A DNA stretch of 64,000 nucleotides from Morganella morganii H1r (GTDB lineage Bacteria > Pseudomonadota > Gammaproteobacteria > Enterobacterales > Enterobacteriaceae). Shown one piece after another: positions 7,371-16,177 of the stretch. Position 1 is the stretch's first letter. Each line of letters opens with the position of its first letter. The stretch lies in contig NZ_AYMP01000031.1 in NCBI RefSeq assembly GCF_000633515.1, positions 1 through 64,000 on the forward strand, given 5' to 3'. The position numbers and the translations under genes are program-made. The notes under the pieces were generated by a model. That model searched no databases. It worked only from the letters and a program-made list of their open reading frames with translations, and was not told the DNA's origin.

Positions 7371-7740
7371 TTGTATAATGTAATGAAGTGTACTTAACCA
7401 GTTCCGCAGGTTCACCCCCTGCATTTGTAATGCTCATCGCCCTTGTTGTAATCATAAGAGTAGTCAGCTTGTTGATATTTAATTATGTTAATTTTCAGAA
7501 AAAAAAGGGGGAATGCATGAATAAAATTTGGAATTTAATTTGTTTAACTATTGGTTGTTTAACTGAGTCTGTATGGACTTTTTTGATTAGCGTTACAAGT
7601 AGTGGGTCACAACTGACCAGTCTCCAGGATTTACTGGGTCTGGTTAAGTACACTGTCATGAGGTGTCGGGGCGCAGGTTCAACCCCTTTCATGCCGACCA
7701 GGATTTTTACAATAAAACCAAACTCTTATGGTGGTTTTTT
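7371..7740 (+). ncRNA. Candidate structured RNA with long-range closing stem, upstream of avcD
   Basis: The left arm AGTGTACTTAACCAG (7387-7401) is perfectly complementary to CTGGTTAAGTACACT (7640-7654), so a transcript would close a 15-bp stem around 238 bases. Next to each arm is a copy of CGCAGGTTCAMCCCC (7405 and 7672). The first forms a tRNA T-arm-like hairpin (GCAGG, loop TTCACCC, CCTGC). Inside are hairpins GGTCA/TGACC and CCAG...CTGG. A terminator (AAAACCA/TGGTTTT then T) lies at 7714-7740. A 77-codon frame from 7517 with GGGGGA upstream overlaps it but looks accidental. No known family recognised; AvcD loci are known to have an upstream antitoxin RNA. Confidence 0.4.
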
Positions 7741-7750
7741 GTGCCTGTAA

Positions 7751-8123
7751 TCTCAAACATAGTAATCTGGTGGGAACTCAGGGGTAAAGCAGGCGACTGA
7801 ATACCTACGTTATTAAAAAATTCCGTTTGGGGTTCTGGGAAAGAATAGTATCCCCCTGATATATTACAGCGTTACCTCGGTAAAAAATCCCTGATGACCT
7901 GAGAAAGAAAGGTACCATGTCTCCTGTGAAATGCTCTCCTAACTTTTGATATCTGGATGGAGGAATTTCTATTCATAATTAGTACGAAAAGCTCTGCTTC
8001 ATAGGCAAAAATTGTCAGGTATGGCGAAAAATATGATGCGCACCACACTTGTCTCCCTAAAAAGAGGGGAAAGTGCCCGTTTTTGTAGTACACTAAAGAT
8101 CATGTAGTTTTTATTATGTTTGG
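7751..8123. other. AT-rich intergenic region upstream of the avcD pair
   Basis: No convincing ORF on either strand. Known AvcI antitoxin RNAs are encoded directly 5' of avcD, so this stretch is another place where one could lie. I see no strong terminator or long hairpin in it. Confidence 0.3.
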
Positions 8124-8318
8124 ATGAGACAAATGAATACAATAACATTTAATGAAATAGAATCTACCATAGTTGCCAATGATCAGGGGGATTCTGTTTG
8201 CATTGAATTAACAAAATTTAATTGTGATAATGTAATTTCATTTGAAAGTATGAAGAAAAATAAAGAAATTCTAGATGCATTTATTGAAATCATGAATACT
8301 GATATAATTTTTGATTAG
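8124..8318 (+). CDS. 64-aa acidic protein of unknown function, upstream of avcD
   Basis: The frame encodes a 64-residue soluble acidic protein with no signal peptide or membrane helix. A second in-frame ATG lies at 8133. The stop is ten bases before the avcD start, so the two are probably cotranscribed. Codon use is AT-rich, like avcD. I do not recognise a domain. In described AvcID loci the antitoxin is an RNA, and small frames in that region have been reported as dispensable, so this could be a real protein, an overlapping part of the antitoxin RNA, or neither. Confidence 0.5.
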   Translation: MRQMNTITFNEIESTIVANDQGDSVCIELTKFNCDNVISFESMKKNKEILDAFIEIMNTDIIFD

Positions 8319-8328
8319 GTAATTAGCA

Positions 8329-9918
8329 ATGGCAGAAGCAGCAAAAAAAACACCACAAAAGCGTGATGAAAATAAAGGAACCACGTCAGAATCATCAATG
8401 GAATTTTTGAATTCACGACAATCAAAAGATATCTATCTTGGATTGTGTGGATATGTTGGATGTGGTATGAGGACAATAAATGAACTCGTTGAAGAAATAT
8501 CCAAAGATTGGGGTTACAATGTTGTTCATATCCGAATAAGTGCACTTCTTGAAAGTTCATTATATTTTGAACCGGCAGCACTAGCGATATCTAAAAGTAA
8601 TAATGTTAACAGACATCTAAAACTTCAAGATACTGCCAATAAACTTCGCGCATATTATGACAGAAATGAGCTACTAGCTGAAGCGGCGATTGCCGCAATC
8701 TCCGCGGAGAAGAAAAAAATTAATTATACTGATGAGGCCTATAAAGGTACAGTATTCATTATTGATCAATTCAAAAGACCAGAAGAAGTAGAGCTATTCA
8801 GGGTCATATATCAGCATAATTTCTACTTATTAGGAGTTTTGCGCGATTTAGATTACCGAATACCGAATCTTATTGCTGACGAATCAACAAAGGATGACCT
8901 CCACTTAATTATTAATATTGATAATAAATCCTCTGATACACATGGACAAAGAACTGGAGAAACTATTCTTGATTCTGATTTTTTCATTAAAAATAATTTC
9001 AGCCAAAAAAGTGAATTAAAAAAGAAGATTGAACGTTTTTTTGGTCTTATTCATGGTAAAAATGGTTTAACACCGACATTTCACGAAAAAGGCATGTACG
9101 CTGCTTTTTCAACATCATTACAATCAGCTTGTCTGTCTCGCCAGGTAGGGGCTGCCCTGTTTGACGATGAAGGGAATTTACTCGCAGTAGGTAAGAACGA
9201 CGTACCTAAAGCTGGTGGCGGATTGTATAGCAGTGATGATCTTGATAAAGATCATCGATGCGTTCATAAAAGTGGTAAGTGCTATAATGACACAAACAAA
9301 TTAAAAATTAAAGAACGAATAAGAAATGTATTATCAAATGAAGTCCGTGCTATATTAGGTGTTTCCTTAGGACAAACTGTTGCTGATATTAATCTAACCC
9401 GACTTTTAAATAGCTTAGACAAAATTGCAGAAGGTATTTATGAAGATAGTAAAATTTCAAGGGTGATGGAGTATTCCAGATCAATTCATGCTGAAATGGA
9501 CGTAATTACTTCTATGGCCAGAAAACAAAATGGCGATACTAAAGACAAAATTCTTTATACGACCACTTATCCTTGCCATAACTGTGCAAGACATATCGTC
9601 GCTGCAGGAATAAAAAAAGTAGTATATATAGAGCCATTTGATAAAAGCCTTGCTCTTGATCTACATAATGATGCTATAACAAAGAATGAAGAATCATCTA
9701 AAGTAATATTTTGTGACTTTGAAGGTATATCACCACGTCGCTACAATAAATTTTTCAGACCAACAGATGAGCGCAAAGATGATAAAACTGGAACGGCGAA
9801 AAAATTTAATGTCCGCTACGAAAATCATATAGATGTTCAATATCTTGATGATTACAGAAAATATGAAGTCGCTGTTGCCAAGAAATTTATAAAAGAAATT
9901 ACCAAACTAGAGTCATAG
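8329..9918 (+). CDS. avcD: AvcD-like antiphage deoxycytidylate deaminase with N-terminal P-loop-like domain
   Basis: The 529-residue protein has two domains. The N-terminal domain has a nucleotide-binding loop GLCGYVGCGMRT (38-49), which lacks the usual Walker Lys, and the FIIDQFKRPEEVELFR motif (143-158) typical of AvcD/DcdV proteins. The C-terminal deaminase domain has the zinc site H387-A-E389 and P415-C416-x-x-C419. Such enzymes deaminate dCTP/dCMP and drain nucleotides when phage shuts off host transcription and the labile antitoxin RNA disappears. The length matches the family (about 530). It is AT-rich relative to phage late genes, sits between the tail fibre and att, and has its own terminator. 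Family assignment is strong; activity is inferred. Confidence 0.9.
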   Translation: MAEAAKKTPQKRDENKGTTSESSMEFLNSRQSKDIYLGLCGYVGCGMRTINELVEEISKDWGYNVVHIRISALLESSLYFEPAALAISKSNNVNRHLKLQDTANKLRAYYDRNELLAEAAIAAISAEKKKINYTDEAYKGTVFIIDQFKRPEEVELFRVIYQHNFYLLGVLRDLDYRIPNLIADESTKDDLHLIINIDNKSSDTHGQRTGETILDSDFFIKNNFSQKSELKKKIERFFGLIHGKNGLTPTFHEKGMYAAFSTSLQSACLSRQVGAALFDDEGNLLAVGKNDVPKAGGGLYSSDDLDKDHRCVHKSGKCYNDTNKLKIKERIRNVLSNEVRAILGVSLGQTVADINLTRLLNSLDKIAEGIYEDSKISRVMEYSRSIHAEMDVITSMARKQNGDTKDKILYTTTYPCHNCARHIVAAGIKKVVYIEPFDKSLALDLHNDAITKNEESSKVIFCDFEGISPRRYNKFFRPTDERKDDKTGTAKKFNVRYENHIDVQYLDDYRKYEVAVAKKFIKEITKLES

Positions 9919-9930
9919 TAATAACAGACT

Positions 9931-9968
9931 TCTCTCCTTATTATATTAAAGATAAGGAGAGAAATTTT
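9931..9968 (+). terminator. Strong Rho-independent terminator after avcD
   Basis: TCTCTCCTTAT (9931-9941) pairs perfectly with ATAAGGAGAGA (9952-9962), followed by AATTTTT. Confidence 0.85.
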
Positions 9969-10191
9969 TATATCCATAATGGTTTACTCTCTATCAATTT
10001 TTAAAAAAAATATTCGTAATGAATTAATTGTAACTTGAGAGCTATTGTTATTTTCTGGCTTAGTATCTCAGCTTCCGCCCGAACCAGATAACCAAATTTT
10101 ATTGAACTCGATCTACAATACTCTATCAACTAAAATCCAAGCTAATATATAAACGATTATCTCGCCATACATCCACCAGCACAACTTTGTT

Positions 10192-11580
10192 TTATTCCTC
10201 CGATTCACAATCCTGTGCCTCCCGCTCCATCTGTTCAGCCAGTTCGCGCTGTTTCACATTCCACACAGAGCCCTGCGGCATTTCAACACGTACATCGAGA
10301 CGGGTGGATTCCGGCAGGTCACACGGTTCACCGTCCTGATAAAAGATGCGCTCACTTTCCGGGGTGATTTCTTTCAGCCGCCAGTTCTGGAAACGTTCCG
10401 GCAAATGCGCATGCTGACGGTGACAGGTTTCGATGATAATACTGCCGTCTTCCTGTACGCGGTCATCGACATAAACCAGCTCAAGGCCGTTGTTATCTTT
10501 CGGTACTGAGATACCACCGTTTACGCCCCATGCACCATCTGAGTTATAACCAAGAATGCCGGTAATGTGATATTGGCCGGTGCCGGTACGGCGGACTTCC
10601 GCGCCTTCGGATTCGTCGTTGGTTTCGTAGTTACCGTCAGAGTGAATAACGATGACTGGTGAGGATTTTTTCAAAAATCCATTGCTGTCGAATACCACAC
10701 TGGAACCGATTAAAGCAATCTCCCCACCCCATTTACCACCGGCTGCCCCACTGTTCAAAAAATAGAGGTATCCCTTCCCGTTGTATCCTATGTACATCTG
10801 GCCGGTATCGCTGTTGTTACTTCCCGGATAACCGAAATTCATTCCTTTGGCATAGGATATAGACTGTGTACCAGACCACGAACCACGCACGGTAGTCCCC
10901 GGAGGAGCAGAGAATACCTCTCGCTGGGCAAAGAAGAAATTATCCCCTACCCACGTTCTGTCAGCTCCCATAACTGCACCCGGTGTTTCCGGTAATTGAA
11001 ATGACGTTGTATATCCTGATCCGTTACCATCCGGTCGTGAATAGATCGTAATGACCCCGGCCTTCGTTCTGTATACACGTCCCATGCCACCGGCGAAATT
11101 GACGGATCCATTTCCGGAAGAGTCAACTCCTCCGGTTACAAGGTGACTAGAATAGGATAATAAATCTTTCATTTTCTCCGTCAGCGCCCTGATGTTCTCA
11201 AGCGTCACTTTCTGGCCGTTCGGCAGCTCAATTTCCACCTGACCGGTATCTGTCATCCACTGCTGCATGGCCCGGAGAAAATACACAATATAGCCCTGAT
11301 TGGCTGACATGGTGCGGGCCGCATCTGAAATGGTATCCGGGACCGTGGTGGCGATGGAGTATTTCGCGCCGCTGAGCGTCACCGGCGCATTGAATGACAA
11401 CACCAGTTCGGTATCACTGTTTACCGCGCGGATCATCATGTTGACTGGTATTGTGCCGTTCTCAATACAGATAAGCTGGCCGGGGGCTACGCCGTGAATG
11501 TTCTTTTTCCACTGCGTACCGGTGCCGGTCACAATCGGTGAACCGGCATTAATGGCTATGGTGCCGTCGGTGTAAATCAT
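10192..11580 (-). CDS. Tail fibre / receptor-binding protein
   Basis: The 462-residue product starts MIYTDGTIAINAGSPIVTGT, a common N-terminus of lambdoid fibre proteins that attaches to the tail tip. A middle region (about 85-140) contains DTISDAARTMSANQG and a helical linker, followed by a Gly/Ser-rich beta-structured distal part. I chose the ATG at 11580 because GAGGAAA lies just upstream; the longer frame to 11604 runs into a terminator hairpin. It is the last late gene before the avcD region. Receptor specificity cannot be predicted. Confidence 0.8.
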   Translation of the reverse strand: MIYTDGTIAINAGSPIVTGTGTQWKKNIHGVAPGQLICIENGTIPVNMMIRAVNSDTELVLSFNAPVTLSGAKYSIATTVPDTISDAARTMSANQGYIVYFLRAMQQWMTDTGQVEIELPNGQKVTLENIRALTEKMKDLLSYSSHLVTGGVDSSGNGSVNFAGGMGRVYRTKAGVITIYSRPDGNGSGYTTSFQLPETPGAVMGADRTWVGDNFFFAQREVFSAPPGTTVRGSWSGTQSISYAKGMNFGYPGSNNSDTGQMYIGYNGKGYLYFLNSGAAGGKWGGEIALIGSSVVFDSNGFLKKSSPVIVIHSDGNYETNDESEGAEVRRTGTGQYHITGILGYNSDGAWGVNGGISVPKDNNGLELVYVDDRVQEDGSIIIETCHRQHAHLPERFQNWRLKEITPESERIFYQDGEPCDLPESTRLDVRVEMPQGSVWNVKQRELAEQMEREAQDCESEE

Positions 11581-11604
11581 GGGTTTTCCTCGAATTTCGG
11601 ACAT

Positions 11605-11624
11605 AAAAAAACCGCCGGAGCGGT
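11605..11624 (-). terminator. Rho-independent terminator between lipoprotein and tail fibre genes
   Basis: On the minus strand ACCGC-TCCG-GCGGT is followed by TTTTTTT. The same CGCTCCGGCGGTTTTTT core recurs at 16792 and 30533. Confidence 0.7.
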
Positions 11625-11693
11625 TGTTGGAGGAGATTGTTTATTTTGATTTTAGTTTTTGCGGGTCGAAGTAAGCGACGGTAACGGCGATAA

Positions 11694-11960
11694 TCAGTCC
11701 TCTGTACTCTTGCCTTTAACACATGTAATTTTGTCAAATGCATCCATGCGGATCCAACCATGTAACCCCAGAACAGGGTCACCTGTACTGAAAAACCGTT
11801 TACTGTCCGGCGCATATTTTGTCAGCTTAGCTGAGTAATGCCGGTTATCCAGCCCCTCAAACATATGCCCGGTGCAATCCACTGGTTTGATGTATACGTT
11901 ATGGCTGCAGGCTGTCAGCGTGGTTATTGCAGCTAATGTGATTAATTTTGAGATATTCAT
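11694..11960 (-). CDS. Small phage-encoded lipoprotein
   Basis: The 88-residue product has an N-terminal signal with a lipobox (TLTAC, Cys at residue 18), so it should be lipidated and anchored in the outer membrane or inner-membrane periplasmic face. The rest is hydrophilic and contains two more Cys residues. It sits between tail-tip genes and the tail fibre. At this position lambdoid phages such as N15 and phi80 carry cor, a lipoprotein that blocks phage receptors. I see no clear sequence match to Cor, so a superinfection-exclusion role is a positional inference only. Confidence 0.6.
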   Translation of the reverse strand: MNISKLITLAAITTLTACSHNVYIKPVDCTGHMFEGLDNRHYSAKLTKYAPDSKRFFSTGDPVLGLHGWIRMDAFDKITCVKGKSTED

Positions 11961-11962
11961 TC

Positions 11963-12649
11963 TTATATCCCCGCTGTATCTATTATCATTATATAAAGTG
12001 GTATATCACATGATTCAAAAGATTGTGACGCATGCGGTCTGGAATACGTATCAACCAACAGTCGTACTTCCAGTTTAGAACCGTTCATTCGCCAGAAATA
12101 AGACTCGAATTCCATATATTCATCATAATTTGTTCTTTTCTGAGCACCACCGCCAAATACAACTGCACAGTTATTACCATTATTAGGCATTGTCATAGAC
12201 CACATTGTATCAGGCCATAGTTTAAGCCGCTGAACATGCAGTATATTTGCAACGCACCAGTTAGTATTATATACCACCTGATTGGTTAGCGGGTTTATCA
12301 CAACTATTCCCGTTTTTTGATTACGCACCTTAACAGGAGCGTTGCCAAACTCCCAGATTTCTATATTTCCGCCGGGACCGTCGCGGAAAGGCATCGAGAC
12401 AAAAGCATTGTTATTCGTATTGTCAAACGCCTGACCGCCTATTCTGACCCAGAATGATGATCTGGCTGCGATCATTTGTGTATTCGGATGAACTCTGGCC
12501 GGGAAATAAACCTCTTTAATGGTTCCCTGTCCGGCATCCTGTACTTTCGGACAATGAAACGACTGTTTTCTGATTAACCCTAACGCTATATTAGTACCGT
12601 CAATTTGCATCCTGCCGGTGTCACCAAAACATATAAAACCGTGTTTCAT
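11963..12649 (-). CDS. Tail-tip-associated protein of unknown function
   Basis: The 228-residue product begins MKHGFICFGDTGRMQIDGTN, which parallels the start of the next upstream protein (MSHGIIVYDDRGNKILDSG). This suggests a shared N-terminal module like the DUF6453-type proteins encoded after lambda J. The rest is rich in Asn, aromatic residues and predicted beta structure. Its ATG overlaps the stop of the preceding gene (ATGA). Probably a small virion or tail-tip accessory protein; no catalytic motif is seen. Confidence 0.6.
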   Translation of the reverse strand: MKHGFICFGDTGRMQIDGTNIALGLIRKQSFHCPKVQDAGQGTIKEVYFPARVHPNTQMIAARSSFWVRIGGQAFDNTNNNAFVSMPFRDGPGGNIEIWEFGNAPVKVRNQKTGIVVINPLTNQVVYNTNWCVANILHVQRLKLWPDTMWSMTMPNNGNNCAVVFGGGAQKRTNYDEYMEFESYFWRMNGSKLEVRLLVDTYSRPHASQSFESCDIPLYIMIIDTAGI

Positions 12650-12966
12650 GATTTTACACCATATAATATACGCATATAAGTTTCCCTGGCTCTCTGTTCG
12701 TCGTTTCGCCTTAAATTACCCTCAAAAATAATAACGCCATTTTCAACCCGGCAATCGCACCAGCCGTTATGATTGAACCAAAAGCTCGGATTAACCCAGA
12801 CAAAAATCTCCCCCATAGGGAGCAGGTTCCGGTGATCCCAGCTGTATTTAAACTGACCGACCGGTGCAGGATTAATATCATGCCAACCGACGAATCGACC
12901 GAGTCTTTTACCGGAATCTAATATTTTATTACCGCGATCATCATATACAATAATCCCGTGAGACAT
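12646..12966 (-). CDS. Small tail-tip-associated protein (paralogous N-terminus to its neighbour)
   Basis: The 106-residue product starts MSHGIIVYDDRGNKILDSGK, is rich in Trp and is otherwise unremarkable. The ATG at 12966 lies one base after the stop of gene J and has GGGG upstream, so translation is probably coupled. It shares its N-terminal pattern with the 228-residue protein that follows. Lambdoid phages often carry such short proteins after J. Exact role unknown. Confidence 0.6.
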   Translation of the reverse strand: MSHGIIVYDDRGNKILDSGKRLGRFVGWHDINPAPVGQFKYSWDHRNLLPMGEIFVWVNPSFWFNHNGWCDCRVENGVIIFEGNLRRNDEQRARETYMRILYGVKS

Positions 12967-12967
12967 A

Positions 12968-15900
12968 TTAATACCCCGATATATCACCAATAATGACCGT
13001 CAGCCGGTTATTGTCATATACTTTAATACCTCCCGCTGTAATACCGGTACCGTTTGTTGTTGTTCCGTCAAAGAACTCAAATTTATTAGCCTTTGCATCC
13101 AGAATAAAACCCTGTTTACCCGGCACATAGTTTTCCGACTGCATTTTGTCAGTGACAACCACACTGTTGAGCCATGCCTGATTAATGAACGCCTCACGCA
13201 TAAAGACCTGTCCGTCCTTCATGTACATGAACAGATCCATCGATTTTTTTACCGGATTATAAAACGCAAACTGCTGCGCGTTAAACCCGATAAGCGTGTT
13301 CACCTGACCACCTTTCAGCTCACCCCCGATCACCATACCGGCGGAATAATCCTCACCGTTATAACGGATCCGGACTTTCATATCGTGGACCACCGATGCC
13401 TGACCGGATGCCATATCCCACTGCGCCCGGATGGAGTTCTGTGCCATCGCGAAACTGTCGTCTGCAGTCACCTTAACCGCATCCAGTTTCTCTGCAAGTG
13501 CAGTCGTTTCCGTGACCGTGTAGTTGCGGACTTCGATAATTTCCGCTTTCATCGCGCCGGTTTCGCGCTGCCAGTAGCCCCACTGGCCGTAGGCGTTGTT
13601 GGCGTTGTTGATAATGGCCTCGAAGTTGTCATCCGCCTGCGACTGCAGGTCTTTGATGATTTGAGAGTCGCTCAGTCCGGTGGCCACTTCATCAATAATG
13701 TTCGATGCATCGAACTCGGCCACACCGCGTACAAACTCAGTCCAGGGGGACTGGTTACCGGTTTTATCCACCAGCCGGGCACGGAAATAAAACGCGGTAC
13801 CGGCGGCCAGACCGGCCAGTTCGTGAGAGCGGGACGGATACGGCACATCAGCCAGCAGCAACAGGTTCTGCCCGTCATTGGTTTTGCTGTACTGAATTTC
13901 AGTTTTCAGGGTGTCTTCCGTGAATTTCCCGAACTCCCAGTTCAGTTTGATCCCGAATACCAGCGTGGACGCACGGAAGTTCAGCGGCACCGGCGGCTCC
14001 CCCACCTTGCCGGTCAGCCGGGTTTCCTCTGAATATCCCCAGCCGCTGAAAATTTCCGCCGCGTTAATTGCCCTGACCCGCACCAGATAGCGGCCTGAAT
14101 AAACCCCGGGCACATCAAACGAAGTGGTGGCATTGCGCGGCACATTGATCCAGTTACCGTCATCACGCCGCCACTGCGCCTCATAAGCAATCGCGTTCTC
14201 TGCCGGTGACCAGGTAACCTGCATGGTTTCAATGTTGATCCCCTGATTCACGACAGAATAAGAGCTGATGGTGATATCTTTCGGCGGGAACTGGTTGCCG
14301 AGCGGAATAACACTGACTGGCCGTTCATCGAGTACCGCGCCGGTATCTATCCGGTCGTATTTGTCCGGATCATGCATGGCCGCCGATATCGTGAACGTGC
14401 CATCGTCATTTTCAGTCACGCTCACCACCCGGTACTGCTGGGCGTACAGCTCGTCTGATTCTGTCACCCAGACACATTCCGGTTCCGGCGTTTCGCTGTA
14501 TTCCGTGGTAACGGTGATCACGTTATCCGTGACCATCTGAATAGTACGGGCCTGTGATTTACCGGACGGCAGGTTCAGCATCAGCCGGTCACCCGGCGCG
14601 GCATCCGGTTTGCGGTCGAGGGTGATACTCCGGCCATTCACCGCACTGACGCGGCCGCCGGTGACTTTCCCGGACAGGTTTTCATCCGCCACTGCAATAA
14701 TGTAGCCCGGCTGCGGAATGTTGCCGTCCAGTCCCACACCGAATGTCACCACCCGGTCTTTATTGTTCGTGAGTATCCCCCAGCGGCCTTTGCGGTTGGC
14801 CTCTGACTGGCGTGTACAGCCGATTGCCGTCATTTCCAGCTGATTAAAGCCGAACCGGTAAACCAGTTCATTTTCAAACACCGGCTCCATCGCGTCAGCA
14901 TAACCGTTCAGCGGATCTGAGTACGATACCAGCGCGGAGGAATAGCGGGCCTTACTGCTGCTGCCGGAATAGGTAAAACGACCGTCCAGCACGTTGGCTT
15001 TGGTGTAGCTGTAATCAATGTCGCGCGGCATATCCGCCAGGGTGATAATCTGGTTTCCGCCCCAGTAGGTCATGCCCCGGAAGATAGCCGCAAAGTCACG
15101 CAGCACGATATAAGCTTCATTGCGATCCTGGACATACACGTCACAGATATAGCGTGGCTCAGTACCGCTGCCGCCCTTGCCATCCGGTACCGGCTGATCA
15201 CAATACTGCGCAACACGGTACAACTCCCATTTATCGATATTCTGAATTTTAATACGGTCACCGAGGCCGAAACGATCGGAAATCACGATATCGTAAAAGA
15301 CCCAGGCGGGGTTATTGGTCCATGCCCATTTAAACGAACCATCCCAGGTACCGGAATACGTCCGGTGCTCCGGGTCATAGTTTGACGGTACACGGATGAT
15401 CCGCATCTTCGGCTCGCAGGTGACCTGCGGGATGGAGCCGTTAAACTGTTTTGAGTCAAACTCAATATACAGCAGCGCGGTGTGCGGATAGGTCAGTTTG
15501 GCATCAATTACCTCGGTGTAACTCTGCAGCACCAGGGTGTCACCAATTTTAGCGCTGTTGGCATCTGCCGTGATTTTACGCACACGCAGTGTCCAGGATG
15601 TGGCCGACTGCGGCAGATCAATGCGGTGGGTACGCTCATAACCGGTAGTTGTTTTGCCCTTTACACGTCCGTCCACAACGGTTTTCCAGCTCCCGCCGTC
15701 AGTCTGTAAATCAATGGCGTATGCCACCTCGTTACCGACCATATCCCCGTTATCCTCCTGGCGGAACAGGGACGGCCATTTCAGGCGGACGCGGACCGCA
15801 GACAGCTGCGAATTAGTGAATGCGTGTGCCCACGGCGTGCTGCTCTGCACGGTGGTACCAACGGTGATTTCATTCTCCGCCGCAGGCATCCCCTGTATAT

Positions 15901-16144
15901 AGGTTTGCGCCTGAGTGCCGGGACGGTATTCCCACACCACGCCGGGGAAATTTTCCGACCCGTCAGCATTCAGCAGCGGCGTACCATCCAGAAAAATAGT
16001 CTTCCCGGTCAGCTCACCGGCAAATTCCCCTTCACCGAGGGCAATCAGCAATTTGGCTTTGGCTACGGACTGTAAATCGTCCGGTTGTTCGACGGGCGTG
16101 CGCGGGCTGCCACCGCCGCCTTTGCGGCCTGTGATTTGTGTCAT
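12968..16144 (-). CDS. J: Tail-tip host specificity protein J
   Basis: This 1058-residue protein follows lambda gpJ (1132 residues) in order and composition. It has an N-terminal region GGGGSPRTPVEQPDDLQS that is nearly invariant in J proteins, central beta-rich hub domains, fibronectin type III-like repeats at about 615-800, a coiled region near 830-890 and a DUF1983-like C-terminal part. J forms the central tip fibre and usually binds the outer-membrane receptor through its extreme C-terminus. The distal C-terminus here is short, and the separate tail fibre may share the recognition role. Confidence 0.95.
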   Translation of the reverse strand: MTQITGRKGGGGSPRTPVEQPDDLQSVAKAKLLIALGEGEFAGELTGKTIFLDGTPLLNADGSENFPGVVWEYRPGTQAQTYIQGMPAAENEITVGTTVQSSTPWAHAFTNSQLSAVRVRLKWPSLFRQEDNGDMVGNEVAYAIDLQTDGGSWKTVVDGRVKGKTTTGYERTHRIDLPQSATSWTLRVRKITADANSAKIGDTLVLQSYTEVIDAKLTYPHTALLYIEFDSKQFNGSIPQVTCEPKMRIIRVPSNYDPEHRTYSGTWDGSFKWAWTNNPAWVFYDIVISDRFGLGDRIKIQNIDKWELYRVAQYCDQPVPDGKGGSGTEPRYICDVYVQDRNEAYIVLRDFAAIFRGMTYWGGNQIITLADMPRDIDYSYTKANVLDGRFTYSGSSSKARYSSALVSYSDPLNGYADAMEPVFENELVYRFGFNQLEMTAIGCTRQSEANRKGRWGILTNNKDRVVTFGVGLDGNIPQPGYIIAVADENLSGKVTGGRVSAVNGRSITLDRKPDAAPGDRLMLNLPSGKSQARTIQMVTDNVITVTTEYSETPEPECVWVTESDELYAQQYRVVSVTENDDGTFTISAAMHDPDKYDRIDTGAVLDERPVSVIPLGNQFPPKDITISSYSVVNQGINIETMQVTWSPAENAIAYEAQWRRDDGNWINVPRNATTSFDVPGVYSGRYLVRVRAINAAEIFSGWGYSEETRLTGKVGEPPVPLNFRASTLVFGIKLNWEFGKFTEDTLKTEIQYSKTNDGQNLLLLADVPYPSRSHELAGLAAGTAFYFRARLVDKTGNQSPWTEFVRGVAEFDASNIIDEVATGLSDSQIIKDLQSQADDNFEAIINNANNAYGQWGYWQRETGAMKAEIIEVRNYTVTETTALAEKLDAVKVTADDSFAMAQNSIRAQWDMASGQASVVHDMKVRIRYNGEDYSAGMVIGGELKGGQVNTLIGFNAQQFAFYNPVKKSMDLFMYMKDGQVFMREAFINQAWLNSVVVTDKMQSENYVPGKQGFILDAKANKFEFFDGTTTNGTGITAGGIKVYDNNRLTVIIGDISGY

Positions 16145-16177
16145 TGTGGATTTCCTGCTGAATAACTGAAGGAAAAG

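Noticed and set aside
7387-7654. Retron msr-msd (a1/a2-like inverted repeats)
   Set aside because: No reverse transcriptase is encoded nearby; the adjacent enzyme is a deaminase.
7405-7690. T-arm-like motifs suggesting a tRNA gene
   Set aside because: No acceptor, D-arm or anticodon stem can be fitted at tRNA distances, and the second copy does not form a full T-stem.
7517-7750. 77-codon frame with GGGGGA upstream inside the structured RNA unit
   Set aside because: It runs through the inverted-repeat arm, the T-arm-like motif and the terminator, and its composition looks accidental; kept only as a note.
7872-8093. 73-codon minus-strand frame upstream of avcD
   Set aside because: No ribosome binding site or protein-like features, and it is opposite to the likely avcD leader.
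13385-14032. Long plus-strand frames opposite J and H
   Set aside because: They are mirror frames of GC-rich tail genes with no start signals or recognisable protein features.
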